5,877 nucleotides of DNA from Clostridiales bacterium UBA4362 (GCA_002393975.1 DGSM01000132.1:1-5877), one strand, 5' to 3'; positions 1-5,235 are shown, numbered from the stretch's first letter. Numbers and translations are program-made. The notes: generated from the letters alone by a model not told the origin.

Positions 1-1598
1 ACTGCTTCTGGAAATGGAAGTAACATCCATGCTTCATCAACAATAACTCTCTTTTGTCTGGCTTTTTTTCTATCTTCACTATTCTTTTTAACAAATTTTT
101 CCCAAATCCAAGAAAGAAGAATCTGCTGTGCTAAAGGTCTAGCAAACCTTTCTTCTAATTGTGATATATCTATATTTATAAATGGTGATCCATCTAACAA
201 CTCAAAAGAAGATTGTCCATCAAAATATGCCATTTGTCCACCATATTCTCTTATGTATTGTTTCATAACTTTTAGTAAATAACTATAATGGTATCTATAA
301 TCTTCATTTTTATTTTTTTCAGCCATTGTTAATAGTCTTTTATACCAAGAACCTATTGTTGGCATTTTTTTCTTACTTCTAGCAAATGCTCCAACTCTTC
401 TGGAATCATCATATAAACTCATCGGGTCAGATGTAATTCCTAAAGATGCATATTCTTCTGCTACAGACTCTGAAATGATTTGTTTTGTTATTTCATTAAC
501 CTGTTCAGTTTTTGTACTTCCCTTTGCCATTGTCATCAGTGCCTGAGTTACATCTTCAACCTTATTTTCAATGTTTAATGTTTCAATTTCTCGTCCTGTT
601 ATAGCATCTTTAGCTCTTTCCACTTCCAAGTCAAAAACATTAATTATTGTTGAGGAAGTTGGACTTACAATAATGTTTATTCCTCCTAAAGCCTCAGCAA
701 CAGCATAATACTCTCCTTCTGCATCTAGTGCTAAACTTTCAATTCCCATTAATACTGATGATCTTGAAATCAAGGTTTTCATTGTAACAGATTTTCCAGC
801 ACCAGATTTTGCAAATATAACCATATTATAATTTGTAAGTGATGGATGAAAATTATCAAATAAAATCGGTTCCCCAGTTTGTTTATTGATTCCAAGAGGA
901 ACTCCTGTTGGGTGACCAACTTCTGATGTTAGAAAAGGAAATACAGTACCCATAGATGGTCTATCAAACATTTGCTTTTTATCTATTTTATTTTCCATTA
1001 AAGGTAAACACGACTTAAAAGCGTCCTCTTGCATGGCCCATGCGCTTTTGATACTAACTAGTGATTTTGACATTTCGCTTGAAAGAAGCTTTGTTAATCT
1101 ATCCAAATCCTGCAAACTATACGCAAATAATGTTGAAACTATTGTTGCTTCATATAATTTGTTAAATCCAGCTGCTATCTGATCTCTTAAAACTTCTGTT
1201 TCGTATCTTTTTTGAGAAATATCACTTTCCCTATTTATATTTCCCTTTTCACTGGCCATAATTCTTTCTGTTTCAAGCTCCACTATTGTTTTGTTTAAAT
1301 CTTTCTGAGAAGATTCTTCTGAAACAGGATAAATATAAATTGATGTATTTATATCCCCAAACATATATAAACTTCTAAACAACTCTGGAAATATACAAGA
1401 TCTTGGCAACCCCGAAATAAAAAAACTTCTTGCATATCTTGTAACATTTGAAATAATAGACATATAGTCTAATTTAGATGCATCTATTCCAGATGGAGCA
1501 ATTATTTCTTTTATAGTTTTTTTATGTAATACTTTATATTCCTCTTCATTGTTTTTTTCTTGGTCTACCCCTCTTTTCTTTCTGTTGAACAATGTCAT
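1..1598 (-). CDS. virB4: VirB4-family type IV secretion ATPase (3' end cut by window edge)
   Basis: The frame stays open for 532 codons from the ATG at 1598 to the window edge, so the C-terminus is missing. Visible motifs: Walker A AKSGAGKS at about residues 263-270, preceded by the family-typical NYNMVIF strand; a DAEGEY motif about 30 residues later; INVFDLE; and a Walker B RVIVDEAW with D521 and E522. Residues 1-250 resemble the CagE/TrbE/VirB N-terminal domain of VirB4 proteins. No signal peptide or convincing TM segment is seen, so it should be a cytoplasmic, membrane-associated hexameric ATPase energising pilus assembly and substrate transfer. The start is set by AGGAGG at 1608-1613, nine bases upstream. 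It begins inside the preceding gene (53-nt overlap), implying translational coupling. The PrgI-like gene two steps upstream is the usual neighbour of Gram-positive VirB4 (PrgJ-type). Family assignment is firm; the exact subfamily and the missing tail are unknown. Confidence 0.95.
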   Translation of the reverse strand, partial: MTLFNRKKRGVDQEKNNEEEYKVLHKKTIKEIIAPSGIDASKLDYMSIISNVTRYARSFFISGLPRSCIFPELFRSLYMFGDINTSIYIYPVSEESSQKDLNKTIVELETERIMASEKGNINRESDISQKRYETEVLRDQIAAGFNKLYEATIVSTLFAYSLQDLDRLTKLLSSEMSKSLVSIKSAWAMQEDAFKSCLPLMENKIDKKQMFDRPSMGTVFPFLTSEVGHPTGVPLGINKQTGEPILFDNFHPSLTNYNMVIFAKSGAGKSVTMKTLISRSSVLMGIESLALDAEGEYYAVAEALGGINIIVSPTSSTIINVFDLEVERAKDAITGREIETLNIENKVEDVTQALMTMAKGSTKTEQVNEITKQIISESVAEEYASLGITSDPMSLYDDSRRVGAFARSKKKMPTIGSWYKRLLTMAEKNKNEDYRYHYSYLLKVMKQYIREYGGQMAYFDGQSSFELLDGSPFINIDISQLEERFARPLAQQILLSWIWEKFVKKNSEDRKKARQKRVIVDEAWMLLPFPEA

Positions 1599-2784
1599 TG
1601 TTATTATCCTCCTTATTTTTATCTAATTGTGATTTATCTTTATTATTATCGCTTGAAATATTATCTAAATTATTAATAGCTCTTTGAGCAATATCTGTTC
1701 CAATATATTTGGTATGTTTTTTTATCAGTTCTTTAGCTTTTTTATTTATGAGTTTTTGCTTGTTTTTTTCTTTTTCTGCATATTCTATATCTTTTTCTCT
1801 TCTAGCTTCCGAAATTTTACTATTTGCAAGCTCTATAGATTTTTCTTCTATTTGTTTATCTAATATTTTTATTTTTTTATCCATAACATCAGGTGCTGTT
1901 GAATAAAGTTCCTCAAACCCTGCTTCTTTAATTTTGTCCATCCAGAATAAATCTGCCTCATCTCTGTTATATGCAATGTACAATAATTCAACAAGTTCTT
2001 CTGAGTTTAAAATTCTCCCCATTACCTGACAAGAAAAAAGAGAATTAATAACACTTCTTGCTCTAGTATATAATTCTGAAAAAGCCATATTTTCAACTTC
2101 TGTTTTATCGAAATCCCCAGCTACTAATTCAGACCTATAACATGGTATTATTACATAATATCTTTTACTTAAGATGCTTTGATTCAAACTTTGTCTTTCT
2201 ATATCTCTAATAATATCTTCTGTATACTCTTTTAAGTTCCTTTGTTTTACTAATTCATATTTCAATTTATCAATTTCATCTTTTGTTGTTTGTCGATCTT
2301 TCAAGCAATTTTCATATTCAATTTGGGCTGTAGTATATTGTTTTTGGATATCGTCTAATCTTCTTTTATATCCATCTATACTTCTTTCTAAGTTAATAGT
2401 TCTAGTTTGAATATATAATTGAATTGTATACCTTAAAGTATTTAAAAAATTGATAAATCCTTGTTCTACAGATACTTTTTCGACTTCTGACATTAAATCA
2501 TAGTTAATTCCCTGACATTCAACAACCATCAGATACTTTCCATTTTTTTGTATAATCATATTATCTTCTATTTTTTCAAAATCCATAAAATCTAGTATAG
2601 ATTCTGGGGTGTAAATAATAGATGATTTATTTACTTGCTTCAATGTTTCATTTTGGGCATTTCTTTCTCTTTCTTGTTTTTTTTCTTTTATAGTTATTAT
2701 AAATAAGGTTATTATTAATATAACAATAAATAAAAATACTAAACCTGCGAGTAATACTAAAATTTTAACCATATTATCATTCAT
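1546..2784 (-). CDS. Membrane-anchored TraC-like / VirB4-N-like T4SS protein with AT-hook-like tail
   Basis: This 412-residue protein has an N-terminal hydrophobic anchor (about residues 6-32) followed by a basic KEKKQERER stretch, which by the positive-inside rule places the rest in the cytoplasm. Residues 58-130 (YLMVVECQGINYDL, then LRYTIQLYIQTR) and 205-275 (KRYYVIIP, then LNSEELVELLYIAYN) resemble the TraC-like domain related to the N-terminal part of VirB4/TrbE proteins. It has no Walker A and so is not itself an ATPase. Residues 130-200 and 300-355 are charged, heptad-like, probable coiled coils. Residues 373-400 are an Asn/Asp/Lys-rich disordered linker, and the protein ends with KRGRPRKKQ (404-412), which matches an AT-hook core. 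It overlaps the PrgI-like gene by 8 nt and virB4 by 53 nt. GGAGG at 2794-2798, nine bases upstream, supports the ATG at 2784. Likely a partner or loading factor of VirB4; DNA binding is inference. The TraC-like assignment is from remembered family patterns, not a search. Confidence 0.8.
   Translation of the reverse strand: MNDNMVKILVLLAGLVFLFIVILIITLFIITIKEKKQERERNAQNETLKQVNKSSIIYTPESILDFMDFEKIEDNMIIQKNGKYLMVVECQGINYDLMSEVEKVSVEQGFINFLNTLRYTIQLYIQTRTINLERSIDGYKRRLDDIQKQYTTAQIEYENCLKDRQTTKDEIDKLKYELVKQRNLKEYTEDIIRDIERQSLNQSILSKRYYVIIPCYRSELVAGDFDKTEVENMAFSELYTRARSVINSLFSCQVMGRILNSEELVELLYIAYNRDEADLFWMDKIKEAGFEELYSTAPDVMDKKIKILDKQIEEKSIELANSKISEARREKDIEYAEKEKNKQKLINKKAKELIKKHTKYIGTDIAQRAINNLDNISSDNNKDKSQLDKNKEDNNNDIVQQKEKRGRPRKKQ
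1608..1613 (-). promoter_or_regulatory. Ribosome binding site of virB4-like gene
   Basis: A perfect AGGAGG on the minus strand lies nine bases before the ATG at 1598. It sits inside the Asn/Asp/Lys-rich 3' coding part of the upstream gene and decides the VirB4 start. Confidence 0.85.
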
Positions 2785-3154
2785 TATTTTTTTCCTCCGT
2801 AAAAAAAGTATATATTTTATTTTTTTTCATTTTAAATTTAATAAATCTTAACACAATTTGATCTATATATTCTCCTCCTGCTTTTCTAGTTATTTCAAAG
2901 TTGTTTGAATCTGGTATTTTAAATGATGATATAATAAAACCAATTGCACCAAATATAATTGCACAGATAAGACAAACAAGCGCTGAACTTGTTTTAATTG
3001 TTGCAATTAATAAAAATGCATAAATTATCAATCCAAACATAATTCCAATAAGTGCAAAAACAATTGTTACTATAAGTGCTTTTGTCGAAAATATATAGAA
3101 AAACCTTCCTTCTCCCTTTGTATTTCTTGGTATATTATATGGTCCCCCTGCCAT
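2777..3154 (-). CDS. prgI: PrgI family (VirB3-like) inner-membrane T4SS protein
   Basis: The chosen start at 3154 gives 125 residues beginning MAGGPYNIPRN. It is supported by GGAAGG at 3162-3167, seven bases upstream. A longer open frame reaches 3244, but the extra 30 residues are encoded by a hairpin/promoter region and lack a good ribosome site there. The order of parts is typical of PrgI: a short N-terminal IPRN-type segment, a FFYIFSTKALI entry, two adjacent TM segments (about 27-51 and 57-77), then a basic cytoplasmic tail ending in KMKKNKIYTF. PrgI proteins of Gram-positive conjugation systems are VirB3-like and normally lie next to VirB4, where they form the inner-membrane platform contacting the ATPase. 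Here a TraC-like gene sits between them. The 3' end overlaps the next gene in an ATGAATGA arrangement, implying coupled translation. Confidence 0.85.
   Translation of the reverse strand: MAGGPYNIPRNTKGEGRFFYIFSTKALIVTIVFALIGIMFGLIIYAFLLIATIKTSSALVCLICAIIFGAIGFIISSFKIPDSNNFEITRKAGGEYIDQIVLRFIKFKMKKNKIYTFFTEEKNNE
2794..2798 (-). promoter_or_regulatory. Ribosome binding site of the TraC-like gene
   Basis: GGAGG on the minus strand lies nine bases before the ATG at 2784, within the last codons of the PrgI-like gene. It favours 2784 over the in-frame ATG four codons later (2772). Confidence 0.75.
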
Positions 3155-3161
3155 TATGACA

Positions 3162-3167
3162 CCTTCC
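3162..3167 (-). promoter_or_regulatory. Ribosome binding site deciding the PrgI start
   Basis: GGAAGG on the minus strand lies seven bases before the ATG at 3154. It argues against the upstream in-frame start at 3244. Confidence 0.7.
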
Positions 3168-3191
3168 TTTCGAATATAATACATCAATTTA

Positions 3192-3200
3192 ATTATATCA
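3192..3200 (-). promoter_or_regulatory. Candidate extended -10 promoter upstream of prgI-like gene
   Basis: The minus strand reads TGATATAAT, an extended -10 (TGnTATAAT), about 38 bases before the prgI start. The only -35-like hexamer, TTGTAT at 3218-3223, sits 20 bases upstream, too far to be ideal, and lies within one arm of the inverted repeat. The extended -10 could compensate. If active, it gives a short leader and lets the PrgI-TraC-VirB4 block be transcribed apart from the pilin genes. In AT-rich DNA such boxes arise by chance, hence moderate confidence. Confidence 0.4.
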
Positions 3201-3213
3201 TAAAAAGAATAAA

Positions 3214-3257
3214 AAAAATACAATTTTCGATATTTTTTCATCAAAAATTGTATTTTT
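3214..3257 (-). terminator. Perfect 14-bp inverted repeat with T-tracts: probable weak terminator/attenuator after the pilin genes
   Basis: Arms at 3214-3227 (AAAAATACAATTTT) and 3244-3257 (AAAATTGTATTTTT) pair perfectly around a 16-base loop. On the minus strand the second arm runs directly into further Ts (3213-3211), giving the layout of an intrinsic terminator. The stem holds only one G-C pair, so it is weak and more likely partial. It starts about 38 bases after the last pilin stop codon. The plus-strand reading also ends in Ts, so it could act in both directions. A protein-binding palindrome is an alternative. Confidence 0.5.
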
Positions 3258-3264
3258 AATAATA

Positions 3265-3297
3265 TTGTAATAAATTTGTAATACTTTTGTAATATTA
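3265..3297. repeat. Three direct 11-bp repeats containing TTGTAATA
   Basis: TTGTAATA occurs at 3265-3272, 3276-3283 and 3287-3294, exactly 11 bases apart, starting at the stop codon of the pilin-like gene. Only the last three bases of each unit vary. The near-helical spacing puts all copies on one DNA face. A diverged half-copy (TTGTATTT) appears at 3248-3255 inside the inverted repeat. Function unknown. Confidence 0.6.
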
Positions 3298-3678
3298 AGC
3301 TCCTACATTTTTGAACATTCCTAAGAAGAATTTAGCAATTGATACAGCAGCAAATACTAATATAATACCAATAACTATAGGTAACATAGTTTTCTTAATT
3401 TCTCCCTTAACTTCTGGTGTTTCAACAATATATCTAAAACCTGAAATTGCTATCATGATTACAGCTGCTATACCTGAAAGAATTTGTAAAAATGTAAGAA
3501 TTGTATCACCTAAAGTGATAAATGGGGTTGTATCCTCGTCAGTGATATTGGATTTTGAACCATTCATCTGTGAAATAGTATTACCAACATCAACAGCATT
3601 ACTTGTAATTACAGGCATTAATGTAAACATTAACATAGATATTAATGCAATTACTAAAATTTTTTGAAACATTTTCAT
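3295..3678 (-). CDS. VirB2/TrbC-like pilin subunit
   Basis: This 127-residue protein starts with a Sec-type signal sequence (KMFQK basic start, hydrophobic core about 7-22, probable cleavage after SNA at residue 28). A short polar mature N-terminus of about 30 residues follows, then two hydrophobic segments (about 59-84 and 98-122) separated by a charged loop, TPEVKGEIKK. Signal peptide, small size and a two-helix hairpin with a charged cytoplasmic loop are the marks of VirB2/TrbC pilins, which polymerise into the conjugative pilus or channel. AGGAGG at 3686-3691, seven bases upstream, fixes the start at 3678. It is the last of three related hairpin proteins in the cluster and the shortest, so the best candidate for the major subunit (inference). 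It is followed by the triple repeat and the hairpin. Sequence identity to known pilins cannot be judged without a search. Confidence 0.8.
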   Translation of the reverse strand: MKMFQKILVIALISMLMFTLMPVITSNAVDVGNTISQMNGSKSNITDEDTTPFITLGDTILTFLQILSGIAAVIMIAISGFRYIVETPEVKGEIKKTMLPIVIGIILVFAAVSIAKFFLGMFKNVGA

Positions 3679-3685
3679 AATAATT

Positions 3686-3691
3686 CCTCCT
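3686..3691 (-). promoter_or_regulatory. Strong ribosome binding site of the short pilin-like gene
   Basis: A perfect AGGAGG on the minus strand lies seven bases before the ATG at 3678. It is the best site among the three pilin-like genes, consistent with high translation of this one. The surrounding 54-bp gap (3679-3732) is almost pure A/T, and no convincing -35/-10 pair was found in it. Confidence 0.75.
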
Positions 3692-3732
3692 CTTTTATAT
3701 AATATATATTAAATTAAAAATTTAAAATCTAA

Positions 3733-4206
3733 TTAAAAACTATAAATTACTATTCTTACTATAGACATAACTATTCTCCAAATAGCAAATGCTCCAAAAC
3801 CATATAACATACCATGAAATACGGTGTGCAAAGATTCTTTTGCTTCCGATTTTTTTTTCGAGTCATAAGGAGTCATAAGATATTTTATACCAACAATTGT
3901 TAAAGATATTATAGATAATCCTGCTAGTAAAACCGTAAGAACCCTGTTAACTGCTCTAACAATATCACTAAACACTACCATCCATGGTTCAAATACTCCT
4001 ATTTTATCTGTAACCTCACCTTCAGAAAAGAAATCTCTTGTTGCAGAAAATGCATCAGATACCCATGAAGTGCTAGCTTGTGTATTATTTTTCACATCAG
4101 TAGTAGTATTTTTCCCATCTGCAGAGCCAGCAAAAACAGTTGTGTTAAAAAGAAATAGCAAGATAAGTATCATAAAAGTAAAAATTTGTAAACTTTTTTT
4201 TATCAT
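3733..4206 (-). CDS. VirB2/TrbC-like pilin or pilin-related membrane protein
   Basis: This 157-residue protein opens with a signal sequence (MIKKS, hydrophobic core about 8-22, probable cleavage after VFA at residue 26). A polar Asn/Thr-rich stretch of about 40 residues follows, then an amphipathic part with FEPWMVVFSDIVRAVNR, and two membrane segments (about 88-111 and 131-154) around a basic loop, YDSKKKSEAKES. The hairpin aligns by eye with both neighbours (VNRVLTVLLAGLSI here against VNNVLVILQIIGAV in the upstream protein), so the three look like paralogues. Its C-terminal SIVRIVIYSF shares codons as well as residues with the TIVRIV of the upstream gene. The start at 4206 has AGGTG at 4214-4218, seven bases upstream; an ATG at 4211 reads into a stop after two codons. 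Gaps to neighbours are 16 and 54 bases, so it is in the same operon. Role as minor pilin or channel part is inference. Confidence 0.75.
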   Translation of the reverse strand: MIKKSLQIFTFMILILLFLFNTTVFAGSADGKNTTTDVKNNTQASTSWVSDAFSATRDFFSEGEVTDKIGVFEPWMVVFSDIVRAVNRVLTVLLAGLSIISLTIVGIKYLMTPYDSKKKSEAKESLHTVFHGMLYGFGAFAIWRIVMSIVRIVIYSF

Positions 4207-4222
4207 ATCATATCACCTACTT

Positions 4223-4894
4223 TTAAATACTTCTAATTATATTGAATACTATTCTTACTATAGTTGAGCTGGTAAACATAAATATCGAACCAATTATAGA
4301 TCTTCTTATAATTTTTTGAACTGCACCTTTATCCAATGGTTGTGCTACACCTGTCCTTACTCTGTACTCAGTTTCCTTGTCCCCAATTGCTAGTCCTAAA
4401 TCTTCTGCTACCCCTTCATTGGTTGCAAGTATACCATTAACTCCAGCAACTGCAAGAGATAGAACAAATACAACAGCACCAATAATTTGTAATATTACCA
4501 GAACATTATTTACAACAAGAATTATAACATCAATGAATGGCTGTGATATATCATCTCCTCCTGGATTTTCAGGATTAAAATCTTGAAGAAAATCATCTGA
4601 TAAGATATCTGTGTTAATTTGAATTCCTTCTTCTTCATCAGCCTCTTCAGCGGTAAGATTGGGGCTAGTTGTTGTTTTAACCGATTTACCATTTTTTGTG
4701 ACATTTATCAAAACACTCGATGTTTTTTGACCTTTAAAACTAAAATATATACTAGCCTTTCCTTCCTTCGTTCCTTCAAATGTATATTCCCATATTACAT
4801 TATTTTCATCGCTATACTTTTTCTCAACTTTATAACTATATGCTCCGGTTATGTGTCTTATTAGTACCTGATTCATAATAACTCTTTTGTTCAT
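4223..4894 (-). CDS. C-terminal part of frameshifted Ig-domain/VirB2-hairpin membrane protein
   Basis: This 223-codon frame has an ATG at 4894, but no ribosome site precedes it or the next ATG (4876), it lacks a signal peptide, and it begins in mid-domain. It is therefore best read as the continuation of the 4836-5102 frame after a one-base shift. Residues 16-67 hold the closing strands of an Ig-like domain (WEYTFEGTKEGKASIYFSF, then SSVLINVTK), followed by an acidic linker (80-118, EEADEEEG, then NPENPGGDD). A VirB2-like membrane hairpin follows: TM about 120-157, a long charged loop with KETEYRVR, and TM about 198-220 ending IVRIVFNIIRSI. True codons probably begin near 4850; upstream residues in this frame are likely spurious. 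Joined, the product would be about 295 residues: signal peptide, external Ig-like domain, linker, hairpin. If the shift is real the gene is broken; if a sequencing error, it is intact. Confidence 0.7.
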   Translation of the reverse strand: MNKRVIMNQVLIRHITGAYSYKVEKKYSDENNVIWEYTFEGTKEGKASIYFSFKGQKTSSVLINVTKNGKSVKTTTSPNLTAEEADEEEGIQINTDILSDDFLQDFNPENPGGDDISQPFIDVIILVVNNVLVILQIIGAVVFVLSLAVAGVNGILATNEGVAEDLGLAIGDKETEYRVRTGVAQPLDKGAVQKIIRRSIIGSIFMFTSSTIVRIVFNIIRSI

Positions 4895-5102
4895 TAATTA
4901 CAGTAGGTGCAGGTAATTCTCCTGTAATATGACCTGGATCAAGATATGTAACTCTAATAGTTTTAGTCTTTCCTTCATCAAAATTCAAACTACTGCTATT
5001 TGCTTTTAAAGATGCCGCAAGAGATGAATATGATATAAAATATAACATATTAATTGCAAAGACTATTATAAATAGTCTTAAAAAAAATCTCTTGTTAATC
5101 AT
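4836..5102 (-). CDS. N-terminal part of frameshifted Ig-domain/VirB2-hairpin membrane protein
   Basis: From the ATG at 5102 this frame gives 88 residues: a signal sequence (MINKRFFLR basic start, hydrophobic core about 10-26, probable cleavage after SLAA at residue 30), then SLKANSSSLNFDEGKTKTIRV, which looks like the opening strands of a bacterial Ig-like (BACON/Big-type) domain. The frame stops at a TAG (4836-4838) in the middle of that domain, and the missing strands continue in the overlapping frame 4223-4894, one base out of phase. The start at 5102 is chosen because GGAG at 5112-5115 lies nine bases upstream; the in-frame ATGs at 5117 and 5111 have no usable site. It is the first gene after the consensus promoter. 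Alone it would be a secreted stub of about 58 mature residues. The Ig-like call rests on strand pattern only. Confidence 0.65.
   Translation of the reverse strand: MINKRFFLRLFIIVFAINMLYFISYSSLAASLKANSSSLNFDEGKTKTIRVTYLDPGHITGELPAPTVINEQKSYYESGTNKTHNRSI
4838..4899 (-). other. Frameshift zone joining two halves of one gene
   Basis: The first frame stops with TAG at 4836-4838, while the second is blocked by a TAA two codons before its ATG at 4894. The shift must therefore lie between these points. Removal of one base (equivalently a +1 shift) joins them. The protein reads most naturally if the switch is near 4845-4858, joining GTNKTH to TGAYSYKVEKKY. No long homopolymer or classic slippery heptamer is present, which makes an indel or sequence error likelier than programmed frameshifting. 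Confidence 0.65.
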
Positions 5103-5111
5103 ATTTATCAT

Positions 5112-5115
5112 CTCC
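5112..5115 (-). promoter_or_regulatory. Ribosome binding site setting the start of the Ig-domain gene
   Basis: GGAG on the minus strand lies nine bases before the ATG at 5102. It overlaps the upstream in-frame ATG triplets, which makes those poor start candidates. Confidence 0.6.
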
Positions 5116-5146
5116 ATTCTATTGAGTTTTTAGAGACATCATTTTT

Positions 5147-5175
5147 ATTATAAGGATTTTGTCTTTTTTTGTCAA
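5147..5175 (-). promoter_or_regulatory. Consensus sigma-A/sigma-70 promoter of the pilin-T4SS operon
   Basis: On the minus strand TTGACA (5170-5175) and TATAAT (5147-5152) are separated by exactly 17 bases, a perfect match to the housekeeping consensus. Transcription should begin near 5140, giving a leader of about 38 bases before the ATG at 5102. The -35 and spacer contain GACAAAA twice, ten bases apart, which might serve as an operator. Such a strong promoter immediately upstream of the pilin genes implies either high constitutive expression or control by a repressor. Confidence 0.85.
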
Positions 5176-5180
5176 TATCT

Positions 5181-5196
5181 TTTTTAACTTTAAAAA
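5181..5196. repeat. AT-only palindrome next to the -35 box (possible UP element or operator)
   Basis: Arms TTTTTAA (5181-5187) and TTAAAAA (5190-5196) flank two bases, five bases upstream of the -35 hexamer. The position and A/T tracts fit an UP element for RNA polymerase alpha subunits; a repressor site is the alternative. Chance formation is easy in such AT-rich DNA. Confidence 0.35.
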
Positions 5197-5207
5197 TAAT
5201 TTACTTT

Positions 5208-5235
5208 TTTCATATCATAAAATCTAATTATGAAA
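5208..5235. repeat. Small inverted repeat after the upstream gene (poor terminator candidate)
   Basis: Two alternative pairings exist in the gap after the stop at 5242: TCATAA (5215-5220) with TTATGA (5228-5233), loop seven bases, or TTTCATA (5208-5214) with TATGAAA (5229-5235). Neither has GC pairs in number or a U-run directly after it on the minus strand, so termination of the upstream gene here is doubtful. The rest of the 139-bp gap holds the palindrome and promoter listed separately. Confidence 0.2.

Noticed and set aside
1328..1357. An imperfect inverted repeat (GGATAAATA with TATTTATATCC) inside the virB4-like gene.
   Set aside because: It encodes alternating Ile/Tyr/Ser residues of the ATPase N-domain; AT-rich codons explain it, and it is far from any start or stop.
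3155..3244. A 30-residue N-terminal extension of the PrgI-like protein, from the ATG at 3244.
   Set aside because: It is encoded across the inverted repeat and candidate promoter, has no good ribosome site, and the family-like N-terminus begins at MAGGPYNIPRN with GGAAGG seven bases upstream.
3311..3667. A plus-strand open frame of 118 codons opposite the short pilin gene.
   Set aside because: It is the antisense shadow of a well-supported gene with signal peptide and strong ribosome site, and its product has no recognisable features.
4522..4704. A 60-codon minus-strand frame inside the Ig/hairpin gene.
   Set aside because: It lies out of frame with the signal-bearing product and shows no domain. 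The 4223-4894 frame continues the Ig strands and TM hairpin through the same bases.
4836..4899. Programmed ribosomal frameshifting as the reason for the split gene.
   Set aside because: There is no A/T slippery heptamer of the usual type, no stimulatory structure I can see, and no prfB-like shift site before the stop. A simple indel or sequence error is more economical.
5103..5140. A possible leader hairpin pairing TCTC with the GAGA of the ribosome site.
   Set aside because: Only four consecutive pairs form, too few to call a riboswitch or sequestration element.
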